Below, in pieces: positions 1 through 8,785 of a stretch of 64,000 nucleotides of DNA. Position numbers and translations under genes: made by a program. The DNA comes from Pisolithus tinctorius. Its lineage: Eukaryota; Basidiomycota; Agaricomycetes; Boletales; Pisolithaceae. The stretch's first letter is position 1, and every line of letters starts with the position of its first letter. Where the stretch lies: the NCBI GenBank assembly GCA_024663395.1, contig JANFAH010000017.1, forward strand, positions 682,001-746,000, in the 5' to 3' direction. Under the pieces are notes generated by a model, which worked only from the letters and a program-made list of their open reading frames with translations, had not been told where the DNA came from and did not search any database.

Positions 1-429
1 CCCAGTCAATCGACGGATTGAAGTGGGTGAGCCAGTTGTGTCCTAATACCAGCGAACATGAAGAATCCAATGGAGTAACATAAAACGAAGTGGAATTGAC
101 ATTGCTGGAAGGAAAGTGGAGGGAAAGATCTACTTCTTGAGAAATGACAGCATTTGTACTACCATCGAACAAGCGGAGCGGAATTGGCGGAGAAACGGAG
201 GAAACAGGAATGGCATATTTTTTAATTACAGACGGATCTACGAAGCAATGAGAACAACCAGAATCAATCAACGCAGAAACAGTATCAACAGAATAATCCG
301 GAAGAGGTACAGACGGAAGTAAAGTGTTGGGACTAGAAAGAGTGGACGCGTTGAGTCGGATGTCCGGTTGTGCACAGTTGGGTTCAACGCTTCCTCCAGG
401 CTGTGCGAGCTCCCTGGAGGAGCGGACTA
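1..429 (-). CDS. pol: Pol polyprotein, protease part (runs off window)
   Basis: The frame is -1 relative to gag and stays open from the gag stop to base 1. It encodes a retropepsin-like protease with the active-site motif ALIDSGCSHCFVD and the downstream VLGHNWLTHFNPSIDW signature. These match ALVDSG-type and VLGHDWLTHYNPSIDW in the element at 3961-18456. There is no methionine at the start, so expression as a gag-pol fusion through the heptamer at 430-436 is the simplest reading. Reverse transcriptase, RNase H and integrase should follow beyond the window edge. No stop or frameshift is seen in the part present. Confidence 0.85.
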
Positions 430-1698
430 ATTTTTTGACTCTGCCTTCTCCGCAGGCGGAGTAGGCGGAGTTTCAGCCGTAGCTGCACGGGCTTTGGCTG
501 TGTGAGAGGTGGACTTGGGACAGTCCTTGGCGGAATGACCAGCCTCGCCACAGAAGAGGCAGAGGTTGTTCTTCATCCTGCGCTGACGTTCAACGGAGGT
601 GAGCTTGCCATCCTTGCCCAGAAGATGGGCAATATCGGACTTGGGCGGATCTTTCTGCCTGCCCTTGCCCTTGGCGTCGGACTTCGGAGCGGAGGACGAG
701 GAGGACAACGTCTTAGGTTTATTGTCGGAGTTGGAAGACTGTGACTTGTCGGAGGCAGACTTGGTGGTACGTGAGATTTCTGCTTTGCGCTCCCAGTAGT
801 GCGCATCGATGGTCTGAGCGAGTTCACGGAGTTGTGTGAGGGTGGAAGGCTTTCCGATGCGAGCGATCTCATCCTTGATGCGGTCTGGAAGTCCGCTATA
901 GAAGCGGTGGCGGAGCGCACCGACACCATAGTCCTTGACCTGTGAAGCCCAGCGATTGAACTCCACGACGTATTTGGTAATTCGAGAACCATCCTTCATG
1001 GTGAGGTTCTCGAGTTGTTGGACGGCATCCGCTATGGCATCATGCGGACTGAAGTTAGTTGTGAGCTCTTGTAAGAACTCGTGATAGTCGTCCATCCAGA
1101 GCGGGCGGTCATAGTTGTCAGGGTTTAGTAGATCTGGCTCAAACCAAGCCAGGGCCATACCCTTGAGATAAGACTGAGCGAAGGTAACCTTGGCTCTGTC
1201 GGAGCGGAATGCGCGGGGGCGGTCTTGGAAGTTCAGCTTGCATTGTACGAGGAACTCGCGGAGTTTCTTAGGGTCGGAGCCATCGAAGGTGTCGGGCTCA
1301 CGGACTTTGGTTTTTGGAGCGGAGTCCCCAGTGTGCGAACTAGACCGTGCAAGTGCATGGACAGCTCTAGCAAGAGCTACAAGGGGATCCTCTGGCGGCT
1401 CAGCCGGGTCTTTGGGGACATCCCCATCACCGCTGCCCCCGCCGTCGGGATCACCATCAGGATAGTCAGGGTCGGGGTCGGGTCCATCATCTCGGTTTCG
1501 AGGAGATGGAGTATGGAAAGTTGTTGGGTGGAGGTCAGAGCAACCAGCTTGCGAAGCACTTTCGCCTTCAGCGCGAGAGCGGCGTCGAGCGGAGAAGGAC
1601 TGGAATTGTTCAACGACGGAAGGGAGTCGACGCGGATTAGCTAGCGCTACAGCGAGGTTCTCAGCGACCTCTCTCTGGGATTGAGCTCGAGTTCTCAT
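427..1698 (-). CDS. gag: Gag polyprotein of the left chromovirus
   Basis: This is the structural protein that would form the virus-like particle and bind the element RNA. The first methionine in a good context (MRTRAQSQ) gives about 423 residues; the frame is open further upstream to 1803. An acidic, proline-rich N-terminal third is followed by the retrotransposon gag core (around FDGSDPKKLREFLVQCKLNF and ALAWFEPDLLN). A basic, serine-rich linker then leads to one CCHC zinc knuckle, CLFCGEAGHSAKDC, near the C terminus. The same order and many identical residues occur in the gag at 4590-5960. The frame ends TAG at 427-429, directly after a slippery heptamer that leads into pol. Confidence 0.93.
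   Translation of the reverse strand: MRTRAQSQREVAENLAVALANPRRLPSVVEQFQSFSARRRSRAEGESASQAGCSDLHPTTFHTPSPRNRDDGPDPDPDYPDGDPDGGGSGDGDVPKDPAEPPEDPLVALARAVHALARSSSHTGDSAPKTKVREPDTFDGSDPKKLREFLVQCKLNFQDRPRAFRSDRAKVTFAQSYLKGMALAWFEPDLLNPDNYDRPLWMDDYHEFLQELTTNFSPHDAIADAVQQLENLTMKDGSRITKYVVEFNRWASQVKDYGVGALRHRFYSGLPDRIKDEIARIGKPSTLTQLRELAQTIDAHYWERKAEISRTTKSASDKSQSSNSDNKPKTLSSSSSAPKSDAKGKGRQKDPPKSDIAHLLGKDGKLTSVERQRRMKNNLCLFCGEAGHSAKDCPKSTSHTAKARAATAETPPTPPAEKAESKN
430..436 (-). promoter_or_regulatory. -1 ribosomal frameshift heptamer at gag stop (left element)
   Basis: The last gag codons read TCA AAA AAT TAG. The heptamer A AAA AAT fits the X XXY YYZ rule for simultaneous -1 slippage and touches the stop codon. 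The -1 frame after it is open through the protease to the window edge. Placement and frame match the second element (A AAA AAA at 5951-5957). Confidence 0.7.
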
Positions 1699-1747
1699 AA
1701 CGGTGTAAGTTTTTTTGGAAGACAGAAAAGGAGATCGTACAAGTGCA

Positions 1748-1758
1748 AGTACGAATAT
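1748..1758 (-). promoter_or_regulatory. Self-complementary primer binding site (left element)
   Basis: Two bases after the LTR end the minus strand reads ATATTCGTACT. It pairs with AGTACAAATAT at 2047-2057, about 36 nt downstream of the TATA box where the mRNA should begin. Ten of eleven positions match, and the mismatch is CG versus CA, as CpG decay would produce. No tRNA-type TGG follows the LTR. This layout is the Tf1/sushi self-priming arrangement; the function is inferred. Confidence 0.6.
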
Positions 1759-1760
1759 AC

Positions 1761-2524
1761 TGTCAAGTCCGGGCCTACTCCGACCAACTCCGACGCTATA
1801 CAAGGTCTAGAGAGTGGTTCGGAAGCAAGTCCGACAGGGGAGAACGAAACTCCGACTAGTGGAGTGTTGGCAGGAACGAAGTCCGCCGAGACAGAGGTGG
1901 AGCGGAGTGAGGGCGTCGGGTTTAGCTCGTGCGCTACCCCCTTGCACAATCTCAGCCCTCGTATTTCAGAGGGAGAGTACGGACGGAGAGTCGGAGATAA
2001 TTCCAACAGACAGAAGACGGAATCGGAGGGAGTAGGAACTAAGTTGATATTTGTACTGAAGAACAGCGGAGTACAGTACATGCTTTTATACTGCTATGGA
2101 GGTACAGTAACCGGAATCGGAACTGACATACGGAGACTCATAAATTTTCAAGTAAAACTTCCTGGACGACGAACAAAGGGTAGACGGAGGACATACGAAC
2201 GGGTAACACAGAACATCTAGAAAAGGAAATAGTCCAGACGCTGGACCATGCGGTGAGTGCACTGCAGAGTACCTGACTGCGAAGGTAGTCACATGACCCT
2301 TCAGAGAACGGACCGCTCGGTCTGGTAGGGGAGTAACACAAGTCCAACAACAGTCGGAGCGGAGATGGTTCGTAGACGATAGAAGGTGGGTGGAGTTGGT
2401 GCGGAGTGAGCGAATGACCGGCAGAAAAGGTTGCGGAGTGAGTAAAGACCTATGACGAACGCACGGTTATGACACAGATGAAGACTAGAGGCCTCATGCA
2501 TAGAAAGACTGCCAGATGTTAACA
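1761..2524 (-). repeat. 5' LTR of the left chromovirus
   Basis: Read on the minus strand the LTR starts TGTTAACATC and ends GGACTTGACA, giving TG...CA ends and 764 bp. A TATA-like TATAAAAG lies at 2093-2100 and would start transcription about 30 nt downstream. The right boundary rests on the TG terminus and on where repeat-like AT-rich flank begins. The left boundary rests on the PBS position. No second copy is available in the window to confirm the exact ends. Confidence 0.7.
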
Positions 2525-3955
2525 GTCATCCTTCACACAAGAATGAGTCATCAGTGCTAAAGAGAAAAGAGGAAGTGAGTTAAGCATGCATTAAAAGTTT
2601 TTAGCACCTGTGTACAGCATTCTGAATTCTGCCTTCCAAATTTGGAGAGGATCCTCACACCCTATGCATTTCTACAGCACTCCATCCATCAGACACTCAT
2701 TTCGCTAAGACCATCAATCATGGCTGCCTCTTCGTCAATCATCTCACTTGTCTCATTTTCCAGAGACAGTGGCTATGTATATCTGCCAGGTGTTCCCACC
2801 AGCTTCTGTCCTGAAGCCCCCTGGTTCATCCTGTCATCATCAGCCCCATCCCATCCCATGCAGCTTGGTCAGTGTGTTCTCCTTGTCAGTATGACTTCCA
2901 GAAGGATGTTCTTTGGTCACCTCAGGTCTGTCACTCAGTTAGAAAGGTCTTATGTGGTCATTTCGGTCTCCCCTCTTGATGAAGCATATGGATCATTCCC
3001 CCCTGTTCCCTGCACCATCTTTATTCCAATCTCGTCCATCATTCTTCCCACATTGTGACAGCTGCAGTATAATCTACTGTTCTCCAGCCTCCCTGATTGC
3101 ATCCATGATGAGTATGACATGCATCTTGCCTTCTTACTGCAAGATCCAGCAGAAGACATCCCCCCTTCTCCTCCTCCTCCATCAGAGCCCTGTTCATGAA
3201 GTTTTTGTTAACTTCACTGAGAGGATGAAAGGGTGGGAGATGCAATTGCATATGCTCCTGTTGCCCCACAGACCCCCAATGCCCTAGCCCCTTTGACACC
3301 TGACTCATGCCCTTCAATTCTGGAATTAATACTTCCTTGTCTGGAAACACTGTCCATCTGTCATGCCATCTTTGGATCTAGAGATGTCTCCACCAAGATC
3401 TGACTTGCATCGCCACCCCCTAATGTGATATCAGTGTGCTTACTCAGTTTCTGACTCCATTTGACTCATCCTGTGATATTTTGACTATCCTTGACTCATT
3501 TATTGCCAATACTTACCAATCCTCTTTGCTTGCTTACTTTTCATTTCTTGCTTACTCATCATGATTACTCAGTCCTTACTCATTACTTACCAAGTGTTTG
3601 TGCCTTGTTTGTCACAAGCTGTGCTCCCCCCACAGTATATAAACCCCCATGTACTTAGCTACCCCCAAGCAATCAGAAGCAGTCCAGAAGTCAGTTCAGC
3701 CCTTTCAGTTCATATCTCATCATCGACAGTTGAGGCTCCACAAAGGGGTCAGTCTGTCATCATTCATGTACTTGGTAGTAGAGGCTCATTTGGAAGAGTC
3801 TATCTGCCATCCTTCATCATCTGCAGTCCACCCCATGCTTAGTCAGCAGTCCTTGCTTAGTCATTCCTCCACTCCTGTGTAACTTGTCAACAACTTGTGC
3901 CAGGAGCACATTTTATCAAAGTCCATCATTCTAGAAGTCCTTTCAGCTGAACACC
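2525..3955. other. CpG-poor repeat-derived DNA, no gene
   Basis: Few CG dinucleotides are seen in this stretch, while TG and CA are common. Open frames exist (for example 2642-3058, 138 codons) but resemble nothing recognisable and look accidental. The section 2949-3619 returns in inverted orientation at 18681-19351. A TATATAAAC box lies near 3640. The last part (about 3867-3925) resembles 18497-18560 in direct orientation, notably CTTGTGCCAGGAGCAC. The big chromovirus was inserted at its right end, at TTCAC. Confidence 0.6.
2949..3619 (+). repeat. Inverted repeat arm, left
   Basis: These 671 bp align end to end, at about 90 percent by eye, with the reverse complement of 18681-19351. Examples are CTTACTCATCATGATTACTC, and CAATACTTACCAATC with its counterpart GATTGGTAAGTATTG. 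Most differences are transitions. The two arms face each other across the 14.5 kb chromovirus. I do not recognise the parent element. Confidence 0.75.
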
Positions 3956-3960
3956 TTCAC
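3956..3960 (+). repeat. Target-site duplication TTCAC (left)
   Basis: TTCAC lies immediately before the LTR start at 3961 and is repeated exactly after the 3' LTR at 18457-18461. A 5-bp duplication is normal for Ty3/gypsy integrases and confirms one complete insertion. Confidence 0.9.
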
Positions 3961-4536
3961 TGTCATAACCGTGTCCAGACCACCCTAGACCGGCTCTATG
4001 CTGGTCTCGACCCGGTCCCATCCAACCCTTTCCCCAGTCCCAGCCTTAACCCTTTGACCCAGAAATGTGTTAGCTCGCGAGGCACTGCAAGGCAGTGCCC
4101 AGTTGAGTTGTCCCCTCAGTTGGTACCAGGCCGGTGTAACACCCAGCCCAGCCACATGTCCTGCCCTGGTTCCTGGTAATCCCTTGTCCATAGTCCTTGC
4201 TTGATAAGATTCTTTGTAACACTAGTTACCAATCATCGCTGTACCGGCGCAGACCGGTCTCCAGTGCTACGTTACACTTAGGTTACTTCTAGTATTTAAG
4301 CCATAGGATATTCTGTTTAGCCTCAGTCTGAAATCAAACTAGTTCTCGTCTTAACCCAGTCTCTCTCGTCCTCTGTCTTCTGTCTCTCGACTGGACTATG
4401 GCCCACGCAAGGGAATAGCGCTGCGCCCTCAGTCGCTAAGTCCAATAGTCCAAAACCCCTTGATATCTCATATTACCCTCTAACCCCCGACTGGACTCCG
4501 GACCGGCCTTGGACCGGTGAAGACCCGGACTTAACA
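3961..4536 (+). repeat. 5' LTR of outer chromovirus
   Basis: The LTR is 576 bp with TG...CA ends. A TATA-like TATTTAAG lies at 4293-4300. The likely transcription start is near 4320, just before AGTCTGAAAT (4325-4334), which is repeated as its complement in the primer site. The same LTR family is present in decayed form at 20839-21409. Confidence 0.93.
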
Positions 4537-4538
4537 GT

Positions 4539-4548
4539 ATTTCAGACT
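4539..4548 (+). promoter_or_regulatory. Self-complementary primer binding site (outer element)
   Basis: After the LTR and a GT spacer the sequence is ATTTCAGACT. It is the exact complement of AGTCTGAAAT at 4325-4334, about 25-35 nt after the TATA box, that is, at the expected mRNA 5' end. This matches the Tf1-type self-priming design, in which the RNA folds back and its own end primes reverse transcription. No TGG tRNA-type site is present. The pairing is seen directly; its use is inferred. Confidence 0.7.
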
Positions 4549-4589
4549 CACACTTGTGTGGGTCAACACCCTTCTGCTCATCCCTCAGC

Positions 4590-5960
4590 ATGCCTACCCA
4601 AACCAGAACCCAAGCAGCATGGGCACGTGCTACCACCAACCCAGATTCTGCTTCAGCAGTCAACTTGTGCCGTGCTGCTGCCCTGGTGTCCTTAGGGACA
4701 GCCAGAAGGTCGCCTGGTGAAGTCAATAACTTCAGGGGCTTCTCAGCCTGTAGATCCACTACCCCCATCCCTAATCGACCTCTCGCACCCACTAACGATC
4801 TGGATGATGAACCAGACCTGGACAAACCAGATGACTTCAATCACCCCAGTGATGATGGTCCTGGTGATGATGGGCCGGGAGATGACCCGGATAATGATGA
4901 TGAAGAACCCCTCCCAGAGGATGATGTCGAGCCTGGTGTAACCATGCTTGATAATCTTGCCAAAGCCATCAAGCTCCTCGCATGTAATGCTCGCACCGGC
5001 TCTGAGTCGTCCTCTAGAACCAAGTTGCATGAACCGGACACCTTCGATGGGACAGACCCAAAGAAGCTGCACACATTTCTTATCCAGTGCAAACTTAACT
5101 TCCAGGACCAGCCCTGGGCCTTTCGAAGTGATCAAGCCAAGGTCACTTTCACGCAGTCATTCCTGAAAGGGATGGCTCTCGAGTGGTTCGAACCGGACCT
5201 ACTTGGGACTGAAGACCCAGAGGACTGGCCCTACTGGATGGACTCCTGGAAGGAGTTCGTCATAGAACTTCAAACTACTTTCGGACCTCACGACCTGGTG
5301 GCTGACGCTGAAAGCCAGCTGGACCACCTCCAAATGAAAGATAATCACCGGATCAATAAGTATGTGGTCGAATTCAACCGGCTTGCCTCACAAGTCTGGG
5401 GATATGGTGATGGCGCTCTGTGCCACTTCTTCTACACCGGTCTCCCTGACCGTATCAAAGACGAGGTCTGCCGGGTCGGCAAACCAAGAACCCTTCACAA
5501 GCTTTGCCACCTAGCCCAGGAGATTGACGCACATTACTGGGAGCGCAAAGAGGAGGTTCAGCGGTCTAGTAAACACCAGGGGTTGTCCTCTGGTAACAAG
5601 TCTACTCCCAACCCCGGCCACAACAATCAGTCTAAGCCCGGTCAAGAGAAGTCCAAGACTGGCAATAACTCCGGAAATAGCAACTCCGGTAACCAAACTC
5701 AGTCCAAACCCGCCTCGACCAGTCAGACCAGCTCCAACACACCCAAGCCAGACTCAAACAAACTGGGCAAGGACGGCAAGTTGACACCGGAGGAGCGCAA
5801 ACACTGTAGAGACAATAACCTCTGTATGTTCTGTGGGGGAACTGGACATTTTGCCGACAAGTGTCCCAAGAAAGCTGGGAAAGCCAAAGCTCGCGCTGCG
5901 GCCACCTCTGAGGCAGCACCGGCCTCAACCTCGGGCTCTGCCCCCGAGGCAAAAAAATAG
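4590..5960 (+). CDS. gag: Gag polyprotein of outer chromovirus
   Basis: The start chosen is the ATG at 4590 (MPTQTRTQ), giving 456 residues; the frame is open slightly upstream without ATG. An acidic aspartate/proline-rich region (about residues 70-115) precedes the retrotransposon gag core (FDGTDPKKLHTFLIQCKLNF, then MALEWFEPDLLG). A low-complexity basic linker rich in S, N, Q and K follows, then a zinc knuckle CMFCGGTGHFADKC near residue 430. It would assemble the particle and package RNA. The knuckle and core match the gag at 427-1698. The frame ends GCA AAA AAA TAG, and the pol frame is -1 from there. Confidence 0.93.
   Translation: MPTQTRTQAAWARATTNPDSASAVNLCRAAALVSLGTARRSPGEVNNFRGFSACRSTTPIPNRPLAPTNDLDDEPDLDKPDDFNHPSDDGPGDDGPGDDPDNDDEEPLPEDDVEPGVTMLDNLAKAIKLLACNARTGSESSSRTKLHEPDTFDGTDPKKLHTFLIQCKLNFQDQPWAFRSDQAKVTFTQSFLKGMALEWFEPDLLGTEDPEDWPYWMDSWKEFVIELQTTFGPHDLVADAESQLDHLQMKDNHRINKYVVEFNRLASQVWGYGDGALCHFFYTGLPDRIKDEVCRVGKPRTLHKLCHLAQEIDAHYWERKEEVQRSSKHQGLSSGNKSTPNPGHNNQSKPGQEKSKTGNNSGNSNSGNQTQSKPASTSQTSSNTPKPDSNKLGKDGKLTPEERKHCRDNNLCMFCGGTGHFADKCPKKAGKAKARAAATSEAAPASTSGSAPEAKK
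5951..5957 (+). promoter_or_regulatory. -1 ribosomal frameshift heptamer A AAA AAA (outer element)
   Basis: Seven adenines sit directly before the gag stop codon (5958-5960). In the gag frame they read as two AAA codons; slipping back by one gives the same codons and bypasses the stop. The -1 frame is then open without interruption into the protease. Confidence 0.72.
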
Positions 5961-7342
5961 GTAGCAGCTCTCAGGACTCCACACAGACTGAGAGCTGCGT
6001 TGACTCCGGCTGTGCACCCATGGAGGCTCGTCTCAACGTGTCCACTCTTTCTAATCCAAACTCACTAACCCCCAATGTCTCTATTGTCAGTCACGATTTA
6101 CCCCGGTTTCATACACTAGTGGACTCTGGTTCCACGCATAGTTTCATAGATAAAGACTTTGTTAATCAACACTCTTTTGCCCCTTATCCCATGTCCCCTA
6201 TCCAACTCTGGCTCTTTGATGGGTCGTCAAGTTTCGTCATCACACAAGCAGTAGATCTTTCGGTTCAGTTTGCGACTGGCGATGTCACCCCGGTAACCCT
6301 GTTTCTATCCCCGTTGGATTCTGAATGTAAGATAGTCCTTGGACATGACTGGCTCACCCACTACAATCCGTCGATTGATTGGGTATTGAGCAGTCTAACT
6401 TTCCGGACATCTACAGGAGGAATGCCAACCCCATTGACACCCCCTGCCACACTGGTCTTAACCGGTCCTCCCAAACCCGGTCTACTCGACCAACCCAACC
6501 CTGGCCCTGCACCATCTGTACCACCTGTCGACTCACTGGTTCGCACCCCCCTGAAAGCTCCCCCTATCGCCCTGATCAATGCAGCTGCGTATGTACACGC
6601 TTGCAAACTAGAGGGATCTACCCAATTCCAACTCCATCTACGCCCATTGGACCTGGTCCTGGCCTGGTCTACTTCTACCAGTCCTCCACCAGACCTGGCT
6701 GGTGTACCAAAGGACTATCATGACTTTGCTGACATCTTTAGCAAAGCCAAGGCCTCTACTCTCCCCCCACACCGAGAGTATGACCTTAAGATCGAATTGG
6801 AAGAGGGTACTACTCCACCCGTAGGAACCATCTACTCACTATCCCCAGTCGAGCTGCAAGCTCTCTGGGCCTTCATCGATGAAAACCTGACTACCGGTTT
6901 CATCCGGCCCACCTCTTCCCCCTATGCTGCACCGGTCCTCTTCATAAAGAAGAAGGATGGCTCACTCCAGTTATGTGTTGACTTCTGGGGCCTTAACAAA
7001 CTCACCAAGAAAGACCAGTATCCCCTACCACTAATATCTGACCTACTTGACTCCCCTAGCCACGCCAAAATCTACACTAAGATCGACTTAAGGCACGTGT
7101 ACCACCTCATCCAGATTGCACCCAGGGATGAGTGGAAAACTGCCTTCAGAACGCGCTATGGGTCTTATGAGTGGTTGGTGATGCCTTTCGGTCTTACCAA
7201 TGCCCCGGCCACCTTTCAGCAGTTCGTCAATTCAATCTTTGCAGATATGCTAGATGTCTGCATCGTTGTCTACCTCGATGACATTTTAATCTACTCCAGA
7301 GATGAGTCATCACACAAGCAGCACGTCCAGGAGGTTCTTCGC
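5951..7342 (+). CDS. pol: Pol polyprotein, first part: protease and reverse transcriptase
   Basis: The frame runs -1 to gag, open from the heptamer, with an internal ATG at 6020. The retropepsin active site is LVDSGSTHSFIDKDF (about 6118-6165), followed by VLGHDWLTHYNPSIDW. The reverse transcriptase begins near 6840, with the palm motifs KIYTKIDLRHVYHLIQI and VYLDDILIYS (about 7267-7296). The inner chromovirus is inserted right after this, at codon CGC (7340-7342), so the fingers and palm are here and the thumb is at 14205 onward. Several conserved arginines read as tryptophan (CVDFWGLN, LQALWAFIDENL), as CGG to TGG changes would give. No stop codon is present. Confidence 0.93.
7338..7342 (+). 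repeat. Target-site duplication TTCGC of inner element (left copy)
   Basis: TTCGC precedes the inner LTR; the right copy at 14200-14204 is TTTGC. The single difference is C to T inside a CG pair. Removing the inner element and one copy restores the pol frame across the junction. Confidence 0.85.
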
Positions 7343-7806
7343 TGTTATGCTTGACCGAAGTCAAGACATAGGGAGAGCTCAGACGCAGACTAAGGTTTCT
7401 ACTGAGCAATGGCTGCAGTAACCTCTGTAAACGACAGAGGATTTGGGGCAACACCGGTAAGAGTGGTCCTGGTTAGGGACACTGAGGGCGAAGTTCTGAG
7501 AACACTGCATATGATTGAGCAGCTCAAGTCTGGCTTTCCATCTGGCTTTCCAGGACTTGAGTCGGCGGTTTAAATACTACAGAGAAGAGGACCATGAGGT
7601 GTCCTCATGTACTCGAGGTAACTATGCCATTGGTCGAACAATGACGACACATGTCCTAAGCATGTAACGAGCTAGTAATGCTAGTGGTGGGAATAGAGAG
7701 CTGTCGGATCAGAGAGAAGACGGCTCTAAAAGGAAAATGAGTCCAACAGATCAAAAGTAAGGTAATTGTACAGCAGAAAAGGAAAAGTTAGGGGCAAAAC
7801 GTAACA
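7343..7806 (-). repeat. 3' LTR of inner chromovirus
   Basis: On the minus strand the LTR starts TGTTACG and ends CATAACA. It is 12 bp longer than its partner because of the direct duplication TCTGGCTTTCCA near 7530-7560. All other differences that I see are transitions. Confidence 0.93.
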
Positions 7807-7843
7807 TTACCCCCTTTCTAAGCGTTGAAGTCCCCGACTTCAA

Positions 7844-8785
7844 CTACTCTCCGTAAGGTTCTCCAGTCATGTTACTGATGGCGGAGTCATCGAAGTCAAA
7901 ATCATTGTTGTACAAGTCATTATCCTTGCTCCCAACGAGGGTACGATCATCCACCAGGGCGGGGGTGGCTATTCTGTCCTGTAAAGGGCGACGAGGGCGT
8001 ATAGAAGGGCACTGGGCCTGAGTATGCCCAGGACGAGTGGTGTGACAAAGAGGACACTCATACAGTCCACAGTTGATGTGGATATGGCCAAGGTGGCAGC
8101 AGATGTAACATGCTTGACAGTAGCGTGGGTTGGACGGAGTAAGAGGTCTATCGAACTCAGTCATGGCATTCAATACAGGAGTCGGTGGCAATTGTGCCAG
8201 AGTTTCGACGATATTTAACATGTAGTTGAGTTCTGCATGGGAGACGCCAAAGGCGGTCTCAGGGTCTACTTCAGATGGAGAGTCATGAGACTCGCAGGGT
8301 TGGGGGTTAGGGCCTGACAAGCAGCAGGCACAAGGTCTGTCAGCTCTATGAAGGGAGCGCGAGGACTGGGAGGAACAGGAGGATGACGGTGGCAATGCTG
8401 GGGGGGAGGACGACACAGAGGAAACTGGAGGGGAGGTTGCAGTCGAGGGTCTTCTGGACCCAGGAGGAGGGGGGGCAATCAACGTAGGATATTGTCGGAC
8501 GTTGTAGATGAGGTCTGTGCCTCCAAGGACATCAAAGAGTCTGAGTAAAAGGGGAACCTGCTGGATGGTGATCTCATTCAGGATGGTATGAGTGGGGGAC
8601 AGAAGGGGGTTTTGGTGGTTGACATAGCGAGAAAGTTCTTCAAGCCGAAGGGCTTGGATAGTGGCATGATAAACGAGGTCAAGTGGGGAGTCCTCGTCCA
8701 CTTCATGGTAGACGGTGCCGATAATGGTGGGGTCAGCAACGAAGAGTCGGTATGAGGCGATTATCTGATCACTAGCAGGCTGTCA
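7844..8785 (-). pseudogene. C-terminal extension of inner pol with two CCHC zinc knuckles
   Basis: This about 310-codon stretch is in the same frame as integrase and chromodomain, separated only by a TGA (8783-8785) of the CGA type. It therefore looks like a tail of pol rather than a separate gene. It begins with a region rich in L, V and P, passes a serine/proline-rich linker (about 8330-8470), and then carries CYICCHLGHIHINC, a CX2CX4HX4C knuckle. Next comes CPLCHTTRPGHTQAQC, a CX2CX6HX4C variant. An acidic end (DNDLYNNDFDFDDS) precedes the TAG at 7844. I know no standard chromovirus domain of this kind after the chromodomain. RNA or DNA binding is a guess from the knuckles. Confidence 0.7.

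Larger units (their letters stand above)
1..2524 (-). mobile_element. Ty3/gypsy chromovirus, 5' part only (cut by window edge)
   Basis: On the minus strand the order is 5' LTR (1761-2524), primer site, gag (427-1698) and the start of pol (1-429). The rest of pol and the 3' LTR lie outside the window. Gag and protease are clearly related to those of the plus-strand element at 3961-18456, but the LTRs are different in sequence, so this is a separate family of the same clade. The visible gag and protease frames carry no stop codon, so this is the least decayed element here. The bases just outside the LTR (2525-2529, gtcat) should be one target-site copy; its partner is not in the window. Confidence 0.9.

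Noticed and set aside
2642..3058. 138-codon plus-strand open frame as a gene
   Set aside because: No recognisable domain, lies in CpG-poor repeat DNA, extends into the inverted repeat arm and is not open in the partner arm.
4537..4560. tRNA-type primer binding site after the outer LTR
   Set aside because: No TGG directly after the LTR; the self-complementary 10-mer explains the site better.
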